Positions 1-5,576 are shown, counted from the stretch's first letter. The stretch is DNA of 11,782 nt from JACOZG01 sp964564105 (GCA_964564105.1 CAZLZS010000014.1:1-11782); one strand, 5' to 3'. The notes: generated from the letters alone by a model not told the origin. Made by a program: numbers and translations.

Positions 1-51
1 GAAAAGTGGCAGCAATATTTATCAACAGTGTCACCCCTTGAGGTTAACTAA
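1..51 (+). CDS. C-terminal tail of an upstream gene (partial, tentative)
   Basis: Frame 1 is open from the first base to a TAA at 49-51 and would encode the last 16 residues of a protein ending SPLEVN. It is too short to assign to a family. Frame 2 is also open, to a TGA at 77-79, so the choice of frame is uncertain. A frame-1 ending would leave about 120 bases before gltX, which contain a plausible gltX promoter. This is only a guess that a gene enters the window from the left. Confidence 0.3.
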   Translation, partial: EKWQQYLSTVSPLEVN

Positions 52-155
52 AGGGCGGTTGTATGAATTAGTCTGGTGATTTTACTAAAATATGGCTAAA
101 AGCAAGGAGTTTTAACTGATCGTGCACCTGTTAATTTCCCTTAAAATCGGCTGAT

Positions 156-164
156 TGCTAGAAT
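156..164 (+). promoter_or_regulatory. Extended -10 promoter of gltX, near-leaderless spacing
   Basis: TAGAAT at 159-164 matches the sigma-70 -10 box at five of six positions. It is preceded by TGC, giving an extended -10 (TGn). The best -35 candidate, TTTCCC at 135-140, is weak, but extended -10 promoters often do not need one. Only nine bases separate the box from the gltX ATG at 174, so transcription would start about three bases before the ATG. No Shine-Dalgarno sequence is seen. Predicted by eye. Confidence 0.5.
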
Positions 165-173
165 GAACGCATT

Positions 174-1430
174 ATGTCAGTCATTGTACGATTTGCTCCC
201 AGTCCTACCGGTCCCCTGCACTTGGGCGGCGCGCGAACAGCGCTTTTCAATTACCTATTTGCTCGAAAAACCAACGGTAAATTCTTACTGCGGATTGAAG
301 ACACGGATCGCGAACGGTCAAAACCGGAATTTGAGAAAGATATCCTAGACAGTCTGGCTTGGCTGAGTTTAGATTATGACGATGTATCCCGGCAGTCCGA
401 ACGAACAACAACTTATGCCCAATATCTGGAGCAATTGCTCAAGGAGAATAAAGCCTATACCAACTCGGGCGAGGAAGTGATTCGCCTGCGCAATCCAGGC
501 AGGTCAGTCGCCTTTACTGATTTAATCCGCGGCGAGATCGCTTTTAACACCACCGAACTGGGGGATTTTATTATCGCGAAAAATCCGGAAACACCGCTCT
601 ACCACTTGGCGGTAGTGATTGATGATTGGGAAATGGAAATAACCCATGTCATTCGCGGCGAAGATCACATTGCCAATACGCCGCGACAAATTTTGATTCA
701 GGAAGCGCTGGGTTCGCCGCGGCCACAGTATGCGCACCTACCTCTGATTCTGGCGCCGGATCGATCAAAATTGTCCAAACGGCATGGGGCGGTCAGCGTG
801 GCTGAATACCGCGCGCGCGGTTATTTACCAGAGGCCCTGATCAATTATTTGGCCTTGCTCGGTTGGAATCCGGGCACGGACGAGGAAATTTTCTCGCTCG
901 CTGAACTCAGTCGTCTCTTTTCCTTTGATCAGGTGCAAAAATCCGGTGCCGTTTTTGACCTGGAAAAACTAAATTGGTTCAACCGCGAGTATCTTCAACA
1001 TCTCTCCGACCACATTTTGTGGCAGTCTCTGCCAAATTCGCTGGATCAAACAATGACTCAGAAAATCCTGCCACTCATCAGAGAGCGCGCCGTCACTCTG
1101 GCTGATTTACCATTGTTAGTCGAGACAGAAGGGGAATTGGGTTATTTTTTCCGGCGACCGATCTACGATAAAATTCTACTCCGCAATCAGAAACATTTTG
1201 TCAAGCTTAGAGCACTAATCGAATCAATCCCCACCGACGACTTTCAGATTGACCGGCTCAAGACCGCGATCATGCCGTATGCCGTAAGCATCGGTCGAGG
1301 AGAAGTGCTCTGGCCTTTCCGCGTCGCCTTGACCGGTCGGGAAAAATCAGCCGATCCGTTCTTGGTGGCGGCTATTTTAGGCCAGGGCGAAACTTTGGCC
1401 CGACTCGACTATGCGGCCAGTTTGGTTTAA
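174..1430 (+). CDS. gltX: Glutamyl-tRNA synthetase (class I), shortened form
   Basis: This enzyme attaches glutamate to tRNA using ATP in the cytoplasm. The Rossmann-fold catalytic domain begins at residue 1, with the HIGH-type motif as HLGG (residues 16-19) inside the family signature PSPTGPLHLGGARTALFNYL. The KMSKS-type loop is KLSKR (199-203), followed by HGAVSV. The tracts THVIRGEDHIANTPRQIL and GYLPEALINYLALLGW are highly conserved in the family. The C-terminal alpha-helical anticodon-binding part runs from about residue 290. At 418 residues it is shorter than the usual 460-490. Much of the loss lies between KAY (93-95) and the EEVIRLR tract near 101, where most bacterial enzymes carry a roughly 40-residue, Cys-bearing insert. 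Both catalytic motifs are intact, so it should be active. The ATG at 174 puts the protein start at its usual place. The 3' end overlaps the M23 gene by 20 bp. Whether it also charges tRNA-Gln, with later amidation by GatCAB, cannot be told from here. Confidence 0.96.
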   Translation: MSVIVRFAPSPTGPLHLGGARTALFNYLFARKTNGKFLLRIEDTDRERSKPEFEKDILDSLAWLSLDYDDVSRQSERTTTYAQYLEQLLKENKAYTNSGEEVIRLRNPGRSVAFTDLIRGEIAFNTTELGDFIIAKNPETPLYHLAVVIDDWEMEITHVIRGEDHIANTPRQILIQEALGSPRPQYAHLPLILAPDRSKLSKRHGAVSVAEYRARGYLPEALINYLALLGWNPGTDEEIFSLAELSRLFSFDQVQKSGAVFDLEKLNWFNREYLQHLSDHILWQSLPNSLDQTMTQKILPLIRERAVTLADLPLLVETEGELGYFFRRPIYDKILLRNQKHFVKLRALIESIPTDDFQIDRLKTAIMPYAVSIGRGEVLWPFRVALTGREKSADPFLVAAILGQGETLARLDYAASLV

Positions 1431-2676
1431 GCGAGCGGCCGCGGTCGGCGCCCTGTTTCTCGTCGCGGCGGGCGTTCGGGCCGCGACCGTGGAAGAAATC
1501 CGTAGTCGAATTAACAATCACAATGCCGAGATCAGAAAATTGGAAACCCAGATTGAATCGTATCAGAAAGAATTGCGCGCTACTGAGAAAACAAGCAAAA
1601 ATCTGCAAAACGAGATCGCCCGACTTGAACTAACACGCCAGAAATTGGCGGCGGATATCAGATTGACCGAACAGCAGATCGGCAAAACCGATCTGACTGT
1701 TGAGGAACTGACCCTGGCGATCAACGGTAAAAATCTGAGGCTTAACCGCCGCCGCGCGGCAGTGGAGGAAAATCTGCGGCAATGGCGGGAACGCCAGAGC
1801 CACTCGCTCCTTGAGATAATGATTAGCTATACTCAACTCTCCGATGCCTGGACCGAGCTTAGCGCGCTCGCGGCCTTCCAAAGTCGTCTGGAACAGGATA
1901 TAGATGAGGTCTCCAAACTCAAAGAAAATCTCGAGGCCGCGAAAGCGGTCACGGAACGAGAACGCGCTCGACTGGCCGATCTTAAGGAGCGCTTATCTGA
2001 TCAACGACAAATCGCTAAAGACAACCAGCTTGAGAAAGATCGTCTACTCAATCAAACCAAAAATAAAGAAACTAATTATAAAAAACTGCTGACCGAAACC
2101 ACAGCGCGCAAACAAGCATTTGAACAGGAATTATTTCAACTTGAATCTCAATTACGGGTTACCATTGATCTTAGTAAATTACCCGTGGCCGGTCGGGGAG
2201 TGCTAAAATGGCCGCTCGCGAGCGTCTTCATCACCCAGAATTTCGGCCAAACCGTTGACGCCAAACGGCTCTATGTCTCCGGCTCGCATAATGGCATTGA
2301 CCTTAGAGCCGGCATCGGCACGCCGGTTATGGCCGCCGAAGCCGGCACTATCGCGGGCGTCGGGGATACCGATACCGTCTGCCGAGGCGCTTCCTACGGC
2401 AAATGGATTTTAATTGACCACAACAACGGTCTAAGCACCTTGTATGCCCATTTGTCGCTCGCTAAGGTTGTTCTGGGACAGACGGTGTCGGTTGGAGAAA
2501 TTATCGGCTACAGTGGCCAAACCGGTTATTCCACCGGTCCACACCTGCACTTCACCGTTTACGCCACACAGGGTCTCCGGATTGATGAATATGCTTTTCG
2601 CTCCTGTGCCGGCGCCAAAGTCATTCTGCCCTTGGCCGACCCTGGGGCTTACCTTGACCCAGTGTTATACTTATAA
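1411..2676 (+). CDS. Secreted coiled-coil murein hydrolase, M23/LytM peptidase (EnvC-like)
   Basis: Predicted cell-wall endopeptidase or hydrolase activator. An N-terminal signal peptide spans about residues 1-25 (basic MRPVWFKR, hydrophobic core, likely cleavage after VRA). A long charged coiled coil covers about residues 27-250, as in EnvC/CwlO-type proteins. The C-terminal M23 domain covers about 262-400. The zinc ligands are present: H293 and D297 in SHNGIDL, and H378/H380 in PHLHF, with YAHLS (H347) between them. Because the ligands are intact, direct peptidase activity is more likely than the degenerate regulatory role of E. coli EnvC. The ATG lies inside the last codons of gltX (20-bp overlap, no clear Shine-Dalgarno), so translation is probably coupled. 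A single base separates its stop from the next small gene. The natural substrate, probably a peptidoglycan cross-bridge, is inferred from the family. Confidence 0.92.
   Translation: MRPVWFKRAAAVGALFLVAAGVRAATVEEIRSRINNHNAEIRKLETQIESYQKELRATEKTSKNLQNEIARLELTRQKLAADIRLTEQQIGKTDLTVEELTLAINGKNLRLNRRRAAVEENLRQWRERQSHSLLEIMISYTQLSDAWTELSALAAFQSRLEQDIDEVSKLKENLEAAKAVTERERARLADLKERLSDQRQIAKDNQLEKDRLLNQTKNKETNYKKLLTETTARKQAFEQELFQLESQLRVTIDLSKLPVAGRGVLKWPLASVFITQNFGQTVDAKRLYVSGSHNGIDLRAGIGTPVMAAEAGTIAGVGDTDTVCRGASYGKWILIDHNNGLSTLYAHLSLAKVVLGQTVSVGEIIGYSGQTGYSTGPHLHFTVYATQGLRIDEYAFRSCAGAKVILPLADPGAYLDPVLYL
2663..2671 (+). promoter_or_regulatory. Possible extended -10 element before the small membrane gene
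   Basis: TATACT at 2666-2671 is preceded by TGT, forming an extended -10. It ends six bases before the ATG at 2678, the same spacing and hexamer as the rpmA promoter. No -35 box is seen. It lies inside the last codons of the M23 gene (V-L-Y-L-stop), so codon choice alone could have produced it. Confidence 0.25.
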
Positions 2677-2677
2677 A

Positions 2678-2821
2678 ATGTCGCGACGTGGATTCATCAA
2701 AACCCTTTTACTGTTTATTATCATGGTGGCGGTTCTTACCTACTACAAAATTGACCTACGGACACTTGTCGGGGTCTGGTGGGGCAACATTCGACAATGG
2801 CTAGACAGTGTGCTAGGATAG
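2678..2821 (+). CDS. 47-residue single-span membrane protein, function unknown
   Basis: The predicted protein has a basic N-terminus (MSRRGFIKT), one hydrophobic helix (about residues 8-22, rich in L, F, I and V), then an amphipathic, Trp-rich tail (VGVWWGNIRQWLDSVLG). A longer open frame starts upstream at 2444, but that part only shadows the M23 gene. The ATG at 2678 lies one base after the M23 stop and is the natural operon start. It is the last gene before two tandem hairpins. From memory, short proteins with this layout recur in CPR genomes, but I cannot name a family. The context with gltX and a wall hydrolase suggests an envelope role. This is inference only. Confidence 0.7.
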   Translation: MSRRGFIKTLLLFIIMVAVLTYYKIDLRTLVGVWWGNIRQWLDSVLG

Positions 2822-2869
2822 GGATGGAATTGGATAGCAGGAACAGTTGAATCAATTCCATCCTTTATT
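2822..2869 (+). terminator. Hairpin with T-rich tail after the gltX operon
   Basis: A perfect 11-bp stem pairs 2822-2832 (GGATGGAATTG) with 2853-2863 (CAATTCCATCC). The loop is 20 nt and the tail TTTATT is T-rich but interrupted. It begins on the base after the stop codon of the small membrane gene. The long loop and broken T-tract make it a weaker intrinsic terminator than the hairpin that follows. It could instead protect the 3' end or act as an RNA element. Confidence 0.55.
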
Positions 2870-2885
2870 ATCAAGCTATTTTGAC

Positions 2886-2914
2886 AAACTAGGCAAGAAG
2901 TTGTCTAGTTTTTT
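2886..2914 (+). terminator. Strong intrinsic terminator of the gltX operon
   Basis: An 11-bp stem pairs 2886-2896 with 2901-2911, with one G-U wobble and a GAAG tetraloop (2897-2900). A run of six T (2909-2914) follows on the plus strand. The reverse direction has no T-run, so the site acts on the gltX-M23-small-protein transcript. The right arm contains the candidate -35 box of the next gene. Confidence 0.85.
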
Positions 2915-2928
2915 CTACCATTTATACT
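2901..2928 (+). promoter_or_regulatory. Candidate promoter of the transglycosylase gene
   Basis: TTGTCT (2901-2906) and TATACT (2923-2928) are separated by 16 bp, a good sigma-70-like arrangement. The -35 box lies in the right arm of the preceding terminator. Transcription would start near 2935, about 21 bases before the TTG start candidate. Predicted by eye. Confidence 0.45.
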
Positions 2929-2955
2929 TTAACTCGAATCGGCATTGCCGGCCTC

Positions 2956-3405
2956 TTGACCGCGGCTCAACTGACTTCAACGGCTGTAACTTCTGCTCCG
3001 ACCATGACTCTCCAGAACGACAATAACCAAATGATCAAAGTCATAGCGCTGGCGCCGACTAAAGCTGTTATCTTAGTGTTTGACAGTGCGTCAGAACCAA
3101 CGATACCGGAATTAATCGCACTAAAAAGCCGCGAATATAAAATTGACCCGCGATTAGCTTTGGCGATCGCGCGTTGCGAAAGCCGACTCCGACAATACGA
3201 CGAGACCGGCTTGGTGTTGCGTGGCGAAAGCAATCCGCGGGATGTCGGTGTTTTCCAAATCAACGAACAGTATCATTTGGAGAAGAGCCGCGAGCTTGGT
3301 TTTGATATCTATACCGCCGCCGGCAATATCGAGTACGCTATTTGGCTGATGAGCGCTTACGGCCGGGCGCCCTGGGTCTGGAGCCGGAAATGCTGGTCAA
3401 ACTAG
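2956..3405 (+). CDS. Lysozyme-like (SLT-type) transglycosylase domain protein, start uncertain
   Basis: Predicted peptidoglycan-cleaving enzyme of the lysozyme-like superfamily. Residues about 50-148 (numbered from TTG 2956) carry the family pattern: helix SREYKIDPRLALAIA, the presumed catalytic glutamate E75 in ARCESRLRQ, then DVGVFQINE (GxxQIN-type motif, about 97-104) and a C-terminal helix ending PWVWSRKCWSN. C74 and C146 could form a disulfide, which would suit an exported protein. The frame stays open upstream to 2893 and encodes a hydrophobic stretch (TRIGIAGLLTAAQL) that would complete a signal peptide. It contains no ATG or GTG. The true start may therefore be TTG 2956, giving a weak export signal, or a rare ATT/ATC codon further up. 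Convergent with the next gene. The enzyme call is good; the start is not. Confidence 0.82.
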   Translation: MTAAQLTSTAVTSAPTMTLQNDNNQMIKVIALAPTKAVILVFDSASEPTIPELIALKSREYKIDPRLALAIARCESRLRQYDETGLVLRGESNPRDVGVFQINEQYHLEKSRELGFDIYTAAGNIEYAIWLMSAYGRAPWVWSRKCWSN

Positions 3406-3410
3406 TTGTT

Positions 3411-3437
3411 AGTCGTAAAAGATATATTGTGCGACTA
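3411..3437. other. Hairpin between convergent genes
   Basis: TAGTCG (3411-3416) pairs perfectly with CGACTA (3432-3437) across a 15-nt AT-rich loop. It fills the short gap between the transglycosylase and the minus-strand membrane gene, and it includes the latter's stop codon. Neither direction has a T-run, so it is not a canonical terminator, though it might act as a weak one for both genes. Confidence 0.35.
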
Positions 3438-3800
3438 TAGCCCTGGGCAGTTGGCCGCCGGGGCATACCCTGCCCTCTTGGCAGCCGCAGCGGAAAAGAA
3501 CCAAATTTTATTTTCTTCTTTGATGCGCTCAGCCCCCGAGCACCAGGGGTAATGATACTTGCTTCCATTTTTTGAACCGACGACTTGCCCACCAGTCTTG
3601 TTTTCTTGATTATCGGGAATTGATTGATTCGTCTGAGCCATCAGATTAACTTGTTCGATTCTGACCGGCTCCTTCACTTCTTCGATTTTCGTCCAGCGGC
3701 CGAGGCCAAAACTCAAAACAGCCAAAAGTAGAAAATTGACTGGCCCCAACCAGGGCTTGATTTTATCCCAACGATTTTTTATACTAGCTAAATGGCTCAT
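3435..3800 (-). CDS. Membrane-anchored protein with Ada-like metal-binding domain
   Basis: This is a 121-residue protein. It has a short basic N-terminus, one transmembrane helix (about residues 20-34, GPVNFLLLAVLSFGLG), a polar linker (35-72) and a C-terminal domain from about 73. The domain matches the pattern of Ada-type zinc-binding modules often seen at the end of exported nucleases: SKNGSKYHYPWC, then AAAKRAGYAPAANC. Likely metal ligands are H83, C87 and C118; the full four-Cys set of Ada is not present. No nuclease domain is attached, so this is a stand-alone surface or periplasm-facing binding module of unknown partner. Its ATG is at 3798-3800, inside the first nine bases of rpmA on the other strand. 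No Shine-Dalgarno or clear promoter is visible upstream, where the sequence is rpmA coding. Confidence 0.82.
   Translation of the reverse strand: MSHLASIKNRWDKIKPWLGPVNFLLLAVLSFGLGRWTKIEEVKEPVRIEQVNLMAQTNQSIPDNQENKTGGQVVGSKNGSKYHYPWCSGAERIKEENKIWFFSAAAAKRAGYAPAANCPGL
3757..3785 (+). promoter_or_regulatory. rpmA promoter with leaderless spacing
   Basis: TTGATT (3757-3762) and TATACT (3780-3785) are separated by the ideal 17 bp. Only six bases lie between the -10 box and the rpmA ATG at 3792. The usual start position therefore falls on, or one base before, the A of the ATG. No Shine-Dalgarno is present. The promoter sits within the N-terminal codons of the opposite-strand membrane gene. Confidence 0.7.
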
Positions 3801-4064
3801 CGAAAAGCCGGTGGTACCGCTAAAAATTTACGCGACTCCCAGCCGAAATTTCTGGGAGTTAAATTGGCGCATGGCGAATTGGCTCAACCCGGCGCGATCA
3901 TTATCCGTCAACGCGGGACGCGATACCTGGCCGGAAAAAATGTCGGTCTTGGACTTGACCATACTATTTTTGCCCGGAAGTCCGGGCGCGTCCATTTCCG
4001 CCAGCGGCGGAAAATACTTTACAATTCCAAAGTGCGATTAGCTAAAGAAGTGTCTGTATTCTAA
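3792..4064 (+). CDS. rpmA: Large ribosomal subunit protein bL27
   Basis: bL27 is a 50S subunit protein whose N-terminal tail reaches the peptidyl-transferase centre. The N-terminus MAHRKAGGTAKNLRDS is the family hallmark, and the core (IIRQRGTRYLAGKNVGLGLDHTIFA) is equally clear. At 90 residues it has the usual length. It begins MAHRK with no N-terminal extension, so the cleaved leader found in Firmicutes L27 is absent. It is not next to rplU (L21), its usual operon partner. It starts inside the start region of a divergent membrane-protein gene and ends overlapping rplI on the other strand by 23 bp. A good promoter lies immediately upstream with leaderless spacing. Confidence 0.97.
   Translation: MAHRKAGGTAKNLRDSQPKFLGVKLAHGELAQPGAIIIRQRGTRYLAGKNVGLGLDHTIFARKSGRVHFRQRRKILYNSKVRLAKEVSVF
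3835..3859. repeat. Inverted repeat within rpmA codons
   Basis: ACTCCCAG (3835-3842) and CTGGGAGT (3852-3859) are perfect 8-bp arms around a 9-nt centre. In rpmA RNA this could form a hairpin about 43 nt into the message. In the opposite transcript it would lie in the 5' leader of the minus-strand membrane gene. It may be a chance result of codon use. Confidence 0.35.
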
Positions 4065-4488
4065 GCTTAATTTGACCCTGGTTCTCTCCTTGAGCAACGC
4101 CTAAATTATAATCGCCGATTGCCTTGATCGGCCGCTCGAGCGTCAGCCAGTCGGGATCTAACTCGAGCTTAATCTCTTGCTTTACGGCTTTGGCGATAGC
4201 CGCGCGGTCAAGACCTTGAAACAAGTGCCCCTGATCATTGGCTTTAACCTCGATCTTGATGAGAGCACCGTCGAGTTGCTTGATCGTCTCAGCCGCCGTG
4301 GTTCGCCGGCGTGCCAATTCGGCCTGGTATTTTTTCTTCAGTTGTTCAATTTGCGTCAAGGTAACCTGATCAGCAATGGCGGCTAGACCTTCGGGAATCA
4401 ACCAATTCCGAGCATAGCCATTAGCCACCTTTTTCACCTCAAAGCGTCGACCAACCATTGGCACATCATTTAGCAGCACAATCTCCAT
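4042..4488 (-). CDS. rplI: Large ribosomal subunit protein bL9
   Basis: bL9 is a 50S stalk protein that binds 23S rRNA near the L1 region and helps maintain reading frame. The N-terminal rRNA-binding domain (about residues 1-40) has the canonical pattern MEIVLLNDV, then VANGYARNWLIPEGLA. A long connecting helix spans about 41-75, and the C-terminal domain about 76-148 is complete. At 148 residues it has normal length. The ATG is six bases after the stop of the ThiF-like gene, with no Shine-Dalgarno, so it is probably translated from that operon by coupling. Its 3' end overlaps rpmA tail to tail. As I recall, several CPR lineages lack L9, so a full copy has taxonomic value. Confidence 0.96.
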   Translation of the reverse strand: MEIVLLNDVPMVGRRFEVKKVANGYARNWLIPEGLAAIADQVTLTQIEQLKKKYQAELARRRTTAAETIKQLDGALIKIEVKANDQGHLFQGLDRAAIAKAVKQEIKLELDPDWLTLERPIKAIGDYNLGVAQGENQGQIKLRIQTLL

Positions 4489-4494
4489 GACTTT

Positions 4495-5559
4495 TTAATC
4501 ATACCCAATTCCCCTACCCTCGACTATTGACTTTTTTCTATAAATCTTATCTGGATTGACCGTGTAGCGGCCGGACTGGATATTTTTATCACCGATAATT
4601 ATGCGCCGCGACAGGGTAGCAATGAGCGATCCGCACATATTTGCCGCCGTGCCTAACTGCGGCCAAGAATACAAGGTTTTACCGACGGCGGCGACCGAAG
4701 CGAGCATCCGCGGCACGACTAAATTTGCCCCGGCGATTTTCGCCGCGATTTTTGGCAAATCTTCCGGCGGCATATTTTTTAAACTAGCCGCGGTCAAATC
4801 GCCAATCAAACCATTCAAGATCAGCGTCTCCTGGTTCAGATCGTACCGCTCAATGTCCACGATCGCGCCGTCGCCGTTGTCTGTGCCCATGAGCACTGGC
4901 AGTCTCCGCTCACGAGCCAATTCCCTCGTTCTCAATTTCCAGTAAGGATCATCTGTTTCCTCAATTATCACATCGTTGCCGTCTAAAATCTGGTCGGCAT
5001 TTCGGTCATTGATGCCTTCGAGATAAAGTTCGATTTCCGAATAGGGATTAATTTCAAAAATTTGTCTGGCCGCAACCAGAGTTTTTTTAATCCCAACATT
5101 TTGAAAACTCGTACGAATCCGGTTTAGATTGTCACCGGAAAGGTTATCCGGATCAGCCAGTTTGAGATGACGCGCGCCGCCGGTCATGGCGATCACCGCG
5201 GCGGCGTGACTGCCAACGCTCAAACCAAGAATGGCAACGGTGGAATAATAAAAGCGGTGCTGTTCGACGGCGGTAATCAAATTTTTGTTCCGGCCGGTCC
5301 GTAATTCCAAATGCAAACTCTCCGGCAAGTAACGAGTTAGAGAATCTAGCCAGGGAAAATAAAACCAAGAGCCGAAATCTGGCTGGTCATAAGTTTTTAA
5401 AAAATCAAACAGCGGCTCTTGGTAATTCTTATCAAAGCGGTATTGCGGGTGGCGAAGCAGAAAAAGCTCTTCCAAATTGGCTCGAGTTTGATCAATGACT
5501 TGGAGGCCCGGGCGCCCGGCCATAAATTTCTCCGGCCGGTCAACCTGTTCAATCAACAT
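4495..5559 (-). CDS. ThiF/E1-like adenylyltransferase, Rv1355c-type without the nitroreductase half
   Basis: This is a predicted ATP-dependent adenylating enzyme of the E1/ThiF/MoeB fold; its substrate is unknown. Numbered from ATG 5559 (354 residues), an N-terminal region with DFGSWFYFPW and the RTGRNKN tract (about 61-93) precedes the nucleotide-binding core. That core has GLSVGS (112-117), acidic LADPD (134-138), NLNR (144-147, the conserved arginine site) and GIKK (156-159). The N-terminal motif and overall pattern resemble the ThiF half of mycobacterial Rv1355c-type proteins, where a nitroreductase domain normally follows. Here the protein ends without one. There are no zinc CxxC pairs, and the only cysteine is C309, so thioester chemistry is uncertain. 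A longer frame starts at 5619, but that extension runs through the preceding terminator. ATG 5559 fits the family and a promoter just upstream. rplI follows six bases downstream in the same operon. Confidence 0.82.
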   Translation of the reverse strand: MLIEQVDRPEKFMAGRPGLQVIDQTRANLEELFLLRHPQYRFDKNYQEPLFDFLKTYDQPDFGSWFYFPWLDSLTRYLPESLHLELRTGRNKNLITAVEQHRFYYSTVAILGLSVGSHAAAVIAMTGGARHLKLADPDNLSGDNLNRIRTSFQNVGIKKTLVAARQIFEINPYSEIELYLEGINDRNADQILDGNDVIIEETDDPYWKLRTRELARERRLPVLMGTDNGDGAIVDIERYDLNQETLILNGLIGDLTAASLKNMPPEDLPKIAAKIAGANLVVPRMLASVAAVGKTLYSWPQLGTAANMCGSLIATLSRRIIIGDKNIQSGRYTVNPDKIYRKKSIVEGRGIGYD

Positions 5560-5566
5560 TAATTTG

Positions 5567-5575
5567 ATTGTAGCA
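5567..5575 (-). promoter_or_regulatory. Extended -10 promoter of the ThiF-rplI operon, leaderless spacing
   Basis: Reading the minus strand, TACAAT (5572-5567) is preceded by TGC, an extended -10. No -35 box is visible, because that position lies in the preceding terminator hairpin. Seven bases separate the box from the ATG at 5559, so the predicted start of transcription is on or next to the ATG. The element begins two bases past the terminator T-run. Confidence 0.55.
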
Positions 5576-5576
5576 T

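Noticed and set aside
92..115. Mini-frame of seven codons (MAKSKEF) ahead of gltX, with AAGGAG inside it
   Set aside because: The purine-rich motif has no start codon at a proper distance: the next GTG is 12 bases on and opens only ten codons. There is no tRNA-box or attenuator structure, so I do not call a leader peptide.
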